Source of the DNA: a virus
DNA length: 29,571 nucleotides
Virus record (IMG/VR): IMGVR_UViG_3300020442_001111
Location: 1-29,571 of that record
Reading direction: 5' to 3' (one strand)
Part shown: positions 24,396 to 29,571 of the stretch, piece by piece
Layout of the letters: every line of letters starts with the position of its first letter
Position numbering within the stretch: the first letter of the stretch is position 1
Notes under the pieces: generated by a model
Database searches by the model: none
Seen by the model: the letters and a program-made list of their open reading frames with translations, nothing else
Told to the model about the DNA's origin: nothing
Program-made: the position numbers and the translations under genes

Positions 24396-26765
24396 ATGGA
24401 CGAGAAAGATTTAAAGAAAGTTATTGATGAAGCAACAGATAACGAAGATCTGAAAAAACTTCATGCAGATACCAAAGAAGATCTAGGTAATTTTGGCGAC
24501 GAAATTAAAGAAAGAATATCAACTATAGAAAGTCACGCTGCAACCAATAAGGTAATGAATCTTGCTCAGGTTGCAGACGTAGTTCAACGTCGTGAAGGTG
24601 ATAAAGTTCTAAGAGGTATCGCAGACAGAACTGAAGAAGGAATAAGAGCTGAGGCATCACATAACAAAGGCGCAAAATCCTCTCGTAAAAGAATAGAAGC
24701 TAGTTTAGATAGTTTACATAAAAAAGTAGATACCGGTGTAGGAATGGGAGGCGGATCTGGGGGTGGTGGAGAAGGTCCTAGAATCCGTAATATAGGAGCT
24801 GTGTTAGGTAATTTAATGCCTACAAAAATTAGTTCCGATCAAATTAAAGGTGGTGCAGGTACTAACTTAAAATTAATGGCACAGGCAGATTCTAGTGTTT
24901 TAGAACAAGCAATGTTAAAGGATTCTGAAGGTGAAGGTGAGTTAGGTAAAAGAATAAGTAAACTTTTAGAAGCCACAAGAAAACAACAAAAGACAGGAGA
25001 TGCTACTGAAGCAAAAGAAGAACTAGCAAAACTAACAGCCTACCAACAAAGAACTGGTATTGATACTGGATTAGATTTAGAAGCTTTACAAAAAGGTACA
25101 CAAAAACAAGGAATGTTTTCTAAGCAAAACATAAAAGAAAAATTAGGTGTATCACAAGGTGACGATTTAAGTGTTTCAGGTTTTGTAGAACAAAAGAGCC
25201 AAAATTTATTAGACAGTATAGATAAGTTTAAAGAAAAACTTAAAGATCCTTTTGGTGGTCAAAGTAGAGCAAACGAAAAAGAATTTCAAGGTATGGTTGG
25301 CACAGCAGTTGCCCAACAAGATCAAAAATCTGTTAGTGAGACTTTAGAAAAATTCTTTAAAGGAGAAGATTTCCAAAAACGTGATCCTGATAAAATAGAT
25401 CCTAGAAAAGCGTTAGTAAGTAGTAGAACAGGACAAGATACAGAAACAGTACAAGAGAAACAATTAGAAGTTCTAGAAGAAATAAGAGATATACTTTTAG
25501 ATATGCAAGGTGGTATGGACGAAGGTGGTGGTATGCCATTGGTACCAAGAGGTGGTCCAACTAGAACTAAAACACCAAGAACTAAAACACCAAGAACTAA
25601 AACTCCGGGACCAAGAACTAAAGCACCTAACGTAAAACCATCAGGACCTAAAGGACCTAAAGTACCTAAAGGAGGATTTACAAGTCCCGCTCAGGCACCT
25701 AAGGGAGTTGATTTAGTAAAATCTAAGAGTGGTAAGTTGTTCCCAGCTAATAGTCCTCAAGGGCAAATGATTCAAAACATGACTAAAAATGCCGATGTAG
25801 TCGACGATGTCGCTAAGGCAGCACCTAAACCTAGTGCAACAGGAAAAGTAGTACGAGGAGCGGCTAAAGGACTAGGTGTTCTTGGTGTAGCAGTAGATGC
25901 AGGTTTTAGAATTAGTGATGATATGGCTCAAAGAGATCTATTAGAAAGAGCACAAGCAGGAGACGAAACTGCCACAGATCAAAGAACAGGAGACATTTAT
26001 ACTGAAGAAAGCGCAGATGCTGATAGAGTAGAAAATGTATCTGGTTTTGCAGGAGGACTTGCAGGAGCGGCAGCAGGTGGTGCAGCAGGTGCCAAGGGAG
26101 GAGCAGCATTGGGTGCTGCTATTGGTAGTATTATACCAGGTGCAGGCACAGTAGCGGGTGCAGCTGTTGGTGGTTTTATTGGTGGTGTTGGTGGTAGTGT
26201 AATGGGTTACTTTGCTGGTTCAGCAGCGGGTCAGGAAGCAGGTGATGCTCTTACAACAAACGATGCAGAAAAAGAAATTGAAAAACTAGAATCAGATGGT
26301 GCTTTTGAAAAAGTTATTTTTGGTAACTCTACAATTAATAGAGAGAAAATGAAGGAAGTGGGCACCGTAAAAAATATTACATCACTACTATCACAAGAAG
26401 GCGATGATTTATCAGAAGATGATATTGCATTCCTAACAGACTTAAAAGATCAAAAAGCAAATACAGCGGCAACAATGGAACAAGTTCAATCTAGTACAGC
26501 AGGAACAGTTGGTATGACTACAGATCCTATTACAGGACAAGCTGTTGCTGAAACAAATCCTACAGCAGATGCAGTAGCTAATATGACTGATTTAGCAGAA
26601 GGTTTAGACTTTGCTGCAATGCAACCAGTTATTAATATTGCTAATAATAGTGTTGCAGGTGGTCAAGGCGGACAAGATGCTATTGCTGCTGTAATGAAAG
26701 CTACATCTAGATTCCCACTAGATGATAACATGACAAAAGTTCTAAGTAATTATAAAATCGTTTAG
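24396..26765 (+). CDS. Tape measure protein candidate (gp29-like)
   Basis: 789 residues (T4 gp29: 590). Residues 1-115 and 170-370 are charged, Lys/Glu/Gln-rich helices with coiled-coil character. A Gly-rich break lies at 115-127. Residues 385-440 are Pro/Lys/Arg/Thr-rich with three KTPR-type repeats, and 549-618 form an Ala/Gly zipper (GAAAGGAAGAKGGAALGAAI and on), the hydrophobic section found in many tape measures and thought to interact with the host membrane after ejection. The position right after the chaperone-like pair is that of a tape measure. The ATG lies 5 bases after the previous stop with no clear SD. Overlaps the convergent lysozyme gene by 4 bases. Sequence similarity to gp29 is not apparent, so the symbol is left empty. 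Confidence 0.78.
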   Translation: MDEKDLKKVIDEATDNEDLKKLHADTKEDLGNFGDEIKERISTIESHAATNKVMNLAQVADVVQRREGDKVLRGIADRTEEGIRAEASHNKGAKSSRKRIEASLDSLHKKVDTGVGMGGGSGGGGEGPRIRNIGAVLGNLMPTKISSDQIKGGAGTNLKLMAQADSSVLEQAMLKDSEGEGELGKRISKLLEATRKQQKTGDATEAKEELAKLTAYQQRTGIDTGLDLEALQKGTQKQGMFSKQNIKEKLGVSQGDDLSVSGFVEQKSQNLLDSIDKFKEKLKDPFGGQSRANEKEFQGMVGTAVAQQDQKSVSETLEKFFKGEDFQKRDPDKIDPRKALVSSRTGQDTETVQEKQLEVLEEIRDILLDMQGGMDEGGGMPLVPRGGPTRTKTPRTKTPRTKTPGPRTKAPNVKPSGPKGPKVPKGGFTSPAQAPKGVDLVKSKSGKLFPANSPQGQMIQNMTKNADVVDDVAKAAPKPSATGKVVRGAAKGLGVLGVAVDAGFRISDDMAQRDLLERAQAGDETATDQRTGDIYTEESADADRVENVSGFAGGLAGAAAGGAAGAKGGAALGAAIGSIIPGAGTVAGAAVGGFIGGVGGSVMGYFAGSAAGQEAGDALTTNDAEKEIEKLESDGAFEKVIFGNSTINREKMKEVGTVKNITSLLSQEGDDLSEDDIAFLTDLKDQKANTAATMEQVQSSTAGTVGMTTDPITGQAVAETNPTADAVANMTDLAEGLDFAAMQPVINIANNSVAGGQGGQDAIAAVMKATSRFPLDDNMTKVLSNYKIV
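25563..25606 (+). repeat. Three tandem 15-base repeats encoding PRTKT
   Basis: The unit AGAACTAAAACACCA occurs three times in tandem (last copy with ACTCC), giving RTKTPRTKTPRTKTP in the tape-measure candidate. Near-identical DNA indicates recent slippage or duplication. Confidence 0.85.
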
Positions 26766-26772
26766 ACGTTTT
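26754..26772. terminator. Possible bidirectional terminator at convergent stop codons
   Basis: AAAA-T-CGT / TTAG / ACG-TTTT: a 7-bp stem with a one-base bulge and a TTAG loop. The loop contains both stop codons (TAG of the rightward tape measure, TAA of the leftward lysozyme). A and T runs flank it on both strands, but only three pairs are strong, so termination would be weak. Confidence 0.35.
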
Positions 26773-27208
26773 CTAATCTTACCATTAATCTTTCAGCACG
26801 GTTAGTAACTTGGTTATACCAACGACTATCTCTTCCTTCTATTGCTGCAGTTTTCCAATCACCTTCTAGTATTGCTGCGTGCATTTTCTTAAATTTAGAT
26901 AGTCTAGTTCTACCCATGTTGAACATCATATTAACTAGGATTTGTTGGACTTCATCTGGTAAATTTGTAAACACTCCTTCTTCATAAAGTAGTTCACATT
27001 CATTTATTGCTGTATCCAGATCTTTCTCGAAACAATCCTTAACTCTCTCTTCTGAAACTGGTGTGCCGACTTCTTGTCCTTGCTCAGGATCGGATTCGGT
27101 AACCAAGTGTCCGACTCCAAATGTCGGGTAGCCCAGGTGGTCTTTGTAAATTTCATATACTACACCCTCGTCTATTTTTAGTTGTTCAAATACTGCTTCT
27201 CTATTCAT
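26762..27208 (-). CDS. e: T4-lysozyme-like muramidase (endolysin)
   Basis: 148 residues (T4 lysozyme: 164), glycoside hydrolase family 24. The catalytic trio is in place: E14 in KIDEG, D23 in IYKDHLG and T29 in YPTFGVGH, equal to T4 E11, D20 and T26. NMMFNMGRTRLSKFKKM and SRWYNQVTNRAERLM match T4 NMVFQMGETGVAGFTNS and SRWYNQTPNRAKRVI. It cleaves peptidoglycan glycan strands. There is no signal peptide, so a holin from elsewhere or virion delivery is needed. It could be the endolysin (T4 gene e) or a replacement for the lysozyme domain missing from gp5. The start overlaps the oxygenase gene by 8 bases, with a GAAGG ribosome binding site, so both are one late operon. Confidence 0.92.
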   Translation of the reverse strand: MNREAVFEQLKIDEGVVYEIYKDHLGYPTFGVGHLVTESDPEQGQEVGTPVSEERVKDCFEKDLDTAINECELLYEEGVFTNLPDEVQQILVNMMFNMGRTRLSKFKKMHAAILEGDWKTAAIEGRDSRWYNQVTNRAERLMVRLENV

Positions 27209-27971
27209 TTTTACCTTCTAAATATTTTACCATGTAACCAAACAATTCTGCTGGTTTCATGTAGTTTATTGTGATACTCTTTCTTATTGTATCGTACGGT
27301 GTATTTATTGTATCTACACCTGCTACTGCTTTGTTAAAATTTCCACCTCTGTGATATCTAGCATCAGGATCATTGTTTCTTTCTAAATCCCACAATGTTC
27401 TATTATATACAAAGTGTTCTAACCAAGCAGGCCAAATCATTAAATCTCCTGTCTTAGGTTTTACAATAACTTCTGTATCTATGCCTGTCATTTTACCGGG
27501 TAACCAAGACTCTAATAAATTTCCTATAGGATTTCTAAATGCTATAGGGCTATGTTCCTCTTCGTTTTCTACATAGTAAGTTGCTATAAGAAAAAACTGA
27601 CTGTGGTTATGCCATGAATAACTATCTCCACCGTCGAAACAAGTCCACCAGGCATAATTATGCCAATTCCTTTCTAACATTTTTGAGAAAGGAAAATCAC
27701 TAAGACTATTTAAATAATCTATTGCGTGTGTATGAATAATTTTTTGTAGTTTAGGAAAACTGCTAATATTAACCATAGGATTATCACCTGTAACAATAGC
27801 ATGCTGTCCTTGTTCGTTATATACTGAGAGTTTTCTATAATGTCTGCCCATCTCAGGATTGGCATCTAAATAAAATTTACGTCTTTGATATTCAGCAAAT
27901 ACTTCTGATTGCAAGTTTGGAATTAAATCCATTGCAACATTTGATTTGTGATAAATTGGTATATCGAACAT
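27201..27971 (-). CDS. 2OG-Fe(II) oxygenase family protein
   Basis: 256 residues. SWHNHSQFFLIATYYVEN (119-136) and KTGDLMIWPAWLEHFVYN (173-190), followed by TIRKSITINYM (228-238), match the pattern of the TIGR02466 / 2OG-FeII_Oxy_5 group: iron ligands H121 or H123 and H186, 2-oxoglutarate-binding R230. These enzymes hydroxylate or otherwise oxidise a substrate using 2-oxoglutarate and O2; the phage substrate is not known. They are frequent in marine T4-like phages. The second ligand of the usual HxD is His/Asn here (HNH), as in this subgroup. The ATG is exactly 5 bases below a late promoter with no SD, so the mRNA would be leaderless; it is co-transcribed with the lysozyme. Confidence 0.82.
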   Translation of the reverse strand: MFDIPIYHKSNVAMDLIPNLQSEVFAEYQRRKFYLDANPEMGRHYRKLSVYNEQGQHAIVTGDNPMVNISSFPKLQKIIHTHAIDYLNSLSDFPFSKMLERNWHNYAWWTCFDGGDSYSWHNHSQFFLIATYYVENEEEHSPIAFRNPIGNLLESWLPGKMTGIDTEVIVKPKTGDLMIWPAWLEHFVYNRTLWDLERNNDPDARYHRGGNFNKAVAGVDTINTPYDTIRKSITINYMKPAELFGYMVKYLEGKNE

Positions 27972-27976
27972 AAAAA

Positions 27977-27984
27977 TATTTATA
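27977..27984 (-). promoter_or_regulatory. T4-type late promoter, predicted leaderless start
   Basis: TATAAATA on the minus strand followed by TTTTT and the ATG of the oxygenase gene; the predicted start is the A of that ATG (27971). It lies directly downstream of the gp32 terminator and makes oxygenase plus lysozyme a separate late unit. Confidence 0.78.
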
Positions 27985-27987
27985 TCT

Positions 27988-28015
27988 AAAAAAGGAAGGC
28001 TCCGTTGCCGGAGCC
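27988..28015 (-). terminator. Intrinsic terminator after gp32
   Basis: On the minus strand: GGCTCCG-GCAA-CGGAGCC (7-bp GC-rich stem, 28015 to 27998, GNRA-type GCAA loop), then TTCC and six T (27993-27988). It lies 18 bases beyond the gp32 stop codon. This is the strongest hairpin seen in the window. Confidence 0.9.
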
Positions 28016-28032
28016 CCCAAAACTTTAGAAGT

Positions 28033-28965
28033 TTAACTGTCTTCTGCTAAGGATTTGAAATAAGATAAAGTATCATCTTCGTCTTCATCTTCCGTTGTAA
28101 CAGGAGACGCTACAGGTGCTGCTTGGACTGTTTTCACCTTTTCCATAAAATGTTCGTCCTCGGCATCTATATTGTTGTCTGCTTGGCTAATAGCTTCAGC
28201 AGTTGGAGCTGGTTTCTTGCTACCTAAAACCATGTCTAGTTTAGCTTTCAACTCCTCATAGGTTTTGAAGTTTTTAGGATCAACCAATTCAGCCAAGCTG
28301 TGTTGTTGTCCCCAAATTTCTTCAATTTTTGCATCGTCTGATGCAATAGGTGAAGGTGAATCAAATTCACTTTTATCATAATTACGATAACCTTCTACCT
28401 GTCTAATTTTTAATTTAAAGTTTGCACCTTCCCAGAAATCAAAAGGATTTACAGGAGTTTCATCTTCAAACTGTGGTTGCATAACATCTTTAATTTTGTC
28501 AAAGATCTTTTTACCAAACTTGTATGTAAAAACTTTACCTACATTGTCTGGATTAGCAGAATCCTCAACAACCATGATGTTAGCCCAATAGTTAAGACGT
28601 CTTTTTTGCTTACGTGCAATGTCTTTATTAGCTTCAACACCTGAATTCCAAAGTTCGGAGTTTAGTTCCGAAACAGGATCTTGTTTGTTGAGTGTTGTAA
28701 GAGAGTTTTCAATGTACCATTTGCCTCCAGGACCTTGGAACCCATGATTCCAAATTCTTACCCAAGGCATATCCTCTCCTTTAGGAGCAGGCAAAAATCT
28801 AATAACGGCGTAACCGTTACCTGCTTTGTCTACTGTGGGTTTCCACTCTTTACCATCATCTTGATTGAAGTTGGATTGTGGATTTGAGATTTTCTCGACT
28901 TCTTTCATTAGATTATCGAACTTACCGCGAGAATTCCTAAGTTCACTAAGTGTATTAAACGACAT
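28033..28965 (-). CDS. 32: Single-stranded DNA-binding protein gp32
   Basis: 310 residues (T4: 301). NGYAVIRFLPAPKGEDMPWV (49-68), IWNHGFQGPGGKWYIENSLT and ARKQKRRLNYWANIMVV, FTYKFGKKIFDKI and NPFDFWEGANFKLKIRQVEG followed by YRNYDKSEF are typical of marine gp32. It coats single-stranded DNA in replication, recombination and repair and interacts through its acidic tail (TTEDEDEDDTLSYFKSLAED). There is no cysteine anywhere, so the T4 zinc site (His64, Cys77, Cys87, Cys90) is absent; only the first His (NHGF) remains. Strong GGAGG ribosome binding site 4 bases before the ATG. Follows gp59 by 33 bases, as in T4. Confidence 0.95.
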   Translation of the reverse strand: MSFNTLSELRNSRGKFDNLMKEVEKISNPQSNFNQDDGKEWKPTVDKAGNGYAVIRFLPAPKGEDMPWVRIWNHGFQGPGGKWYIENSLTTLNKQDPVSELNSELWNSGVEANKDIARKQKRRLNYWANIMVVEDSANPDNVGKVFTYKFGKKIFDKIKDVMQPQFEDETPVNPFDFWEGANFKLKIRQVEGYRNYDKSEFDSPSPIASDDAKIEEIWGQQHSLAELVDPKNFKTYEELKAKLDMVLGSKKPAPTAEAISQADNNIDAEDEHFMEKVKTVQAAPVASPVTTEDEDEDDTLSYFKSLAEDS

Positions 28966-28969
28966 ATTT

Positions 28970-29008
28970 CCTCCGTATTGCGTTGTATTAATCGTATTTT
29001 ACGTTGTA
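28970..29008 (-). promoter_or_regulatory. gp32 leader: strong RBS and two direct repeats
   Basis: GGAGG (28974-28970) is preceded by two related units, TACAACG..AATACG at 29008-28993 and 28987-28974 (13-16 bases, differing by a two-base gap). The first unit covers the gp59 stop codon. The mRNA here is AU-rich with no clear hairpin. T4 gp32 represses its own translation by binding its leader; these repeats are candidate operator elements, which is inference. Confidence 0.45.
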
Positions 29009-29571
29009 TAAGAAACATTTCTGTTTCTTGCAATATTATTTATAAGGTCTGTATGTTTTACATACAACGGATTGGTACTCTTTTTAGAAACAAATGGTGT
29101 ATATTTCTCAACCAAACGAACAAAGTCTGATAGTACCAAGTCCTCCTTATACTCATTACAAAAGTCCAGATTTCTGTTTAATATAACAACCGTTTCTAGG
29201 GTAATCTGACTCCCTAGTAACATCTTTAATATAAGAGGATGGTCACCTTGTGTGGCATCTTCTATATTATCTTTTTCCATTCTTAACTGAATAGAATAAA
29301 GATCCTGTTCAAATTGATATGCTAGTTTTTCTTGTTTTGATTGCCAATGTTTGTAAGTGTCAAATGCCTGGGCATCAAATACGCCTCCCCACCTGTCACC
29401 ACTAACAAAGTTAGCAACAAGCATATCAATAATTTCTTGTCTACTAAAGTCTCTTGCAAGTTTTCGTATAACAATTAAATCCTTCCGTTTTAAAAATGTA
29501 TCTTTTCTACCTTTGGCAGCAAATTTATGTTTAGTTATATCGTAGCTATCAGTTGTAAAATGTAACTTTAA
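28999..29571 (-). CDS. 59: Helicase loader gp59, N-terminus cut by window edge
   Basis: The frame is open from the right edge (29571) to the TAA at 28999, 190 residues seen; the internal ATG at 29424 is not the true start. YDITKHKFAAKGRKDTFLKR, then RQEIIDMLVANFVSGDRWGG and KLAYQFEQDLYSIQ match T4 gp59 (YDVIKYNW..., LALIFISNLVANQDAWIGDI, IKFKFEEDIRNIY), as does ILKMLLGSQITLETVVIL (T4 IFKLLQSNIISFETFIL). T4 gp59 has 217 residues, so only some 20-30 are missing. gp59 binds gp32 and forked DNA and loads the gp41 helicase. Its position just upstream of gene 32 is as in T4. Confidence 0.88.
   Translation of the reverse strand, partial: LKLHFTTDSYDITKHKFAAKGRKDTFLKRKDLIVIRKLARDFSRQEIIDMLVANFVSGDRWGGVFDAQAFDTYKHWQSKQEKLAYQFEQDLYSIQLRMEKDNIEDATQGDHPLILKMLLGSQITLETVVILNRNLDFCNEYKEDLVLSDFVRLVEKYTPFVSKKSTNPLYVKHTDLINNIARNRNVSYTT
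29037..29044 (-). promoter_or_regulatory. Possible late promoter for gp32 inside gp59
   Basis: TATAAATA on the minus strand within the last codons of gp59 (codes for LINN), predicted start near 29031, 66 bases before the gp32 ATG. T4 gene 32 has late promoters among others, so it is plausible; but an 8-mer of this kind is expected by chance several times in AT-rich DNA. Confidence 0.4.

Noticed and set aside
29424-29424. ATG at 29424 as the gp59 start
   Set aside because: The frame stays open to the window edge and the upstream residues match the N-terminal half of T4 gp59, so this is an internal Met.
1-29571. tRNA genes, CRISPR arrays, insertion sequences, integrase or attachment sites
   Set aside because: No cloverleaf, spaced repeats, transposase or integrase motifs were noticed, and gaps between genes are too short (60 bases or less) to hide most of them.

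Overview
The window is a gene-dense piece of a T4-like (Straboviridae/Kyanoviridae-type, contractile-tailed) phage genome. AT-rich sequence, T4-type late promoters (TATAAATA), a 2OG-Fe(II) oxygenase and the gp5/gp6/gp8/gp53/gp4/gp32/gp59 set resemble marine T4-like phages of cyanobacteria or SAR11 (Pelagibacter) rather than enteric T4 itself. The host cannot be fixed from this sequence. Nearly all of it is coding; the largest gap between genes is about 60 bases.

Bases 1-21592 (minus strand, read right to left) form a baseplate and tail-fibre block: gp48 tube cap, gp53, gp27-like hub, gp5 spike, a 557-residue structural protein, gp25, gp6, a gp7-like wedge protein, a small structural protein, gp8, a 2064-residue DUF4815-type protein with a collagen-like stretch, a small coiled-coil protein, a short fibre-adaptor protein, and a partial protein with Tyr-Gly tetrapeptide repeats that runs off the left edge. 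Many genes touch or overlap at stop/start codons (TAATG, TAGTG). A late promoter re-initiates transcription just before gp25.

Bases 21593-26765 (plus strand) diverge from gp48 through two facing late promoters and encode gp4 (head completion), an unrecognised conserved structural protein, a gp54-like tube initiator, a gp26-type protein, a 63-residue partner and a 789-residue tape-measure candidate. A T TTT TTC slippery heptamer lies six bases before the gp26-type stop codon, and the small downstream gene is in the -1 frame. This layout matches the G/GT tail-chaperone frameshift of other tailed phages.

Bases 26762-29571 (minus strand) hold a T4-lysozyme-like endolysin and a 2OG-Fe(II) oxygenase behind a late promoter, then an intrinsic terminator, then gp32 (single-stranded DNA-binding protein) and gp59 (helicase loader, truncated by the right edge). 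gp59 next to gp32 is also the T4 order.

The most notable points are the candidate programmed frameshift, three late promoters placed exactly 5 bases before the ATG (predicting leaderless late mRNAs), the divergent late promoters between gp48 and gp4, and a shared Gly-Ser-Gly-Tyr beta module spread over four different baseplate proteins. Family assignments were made by eye from remembered T4 and marine phage sequences; no database search was run.
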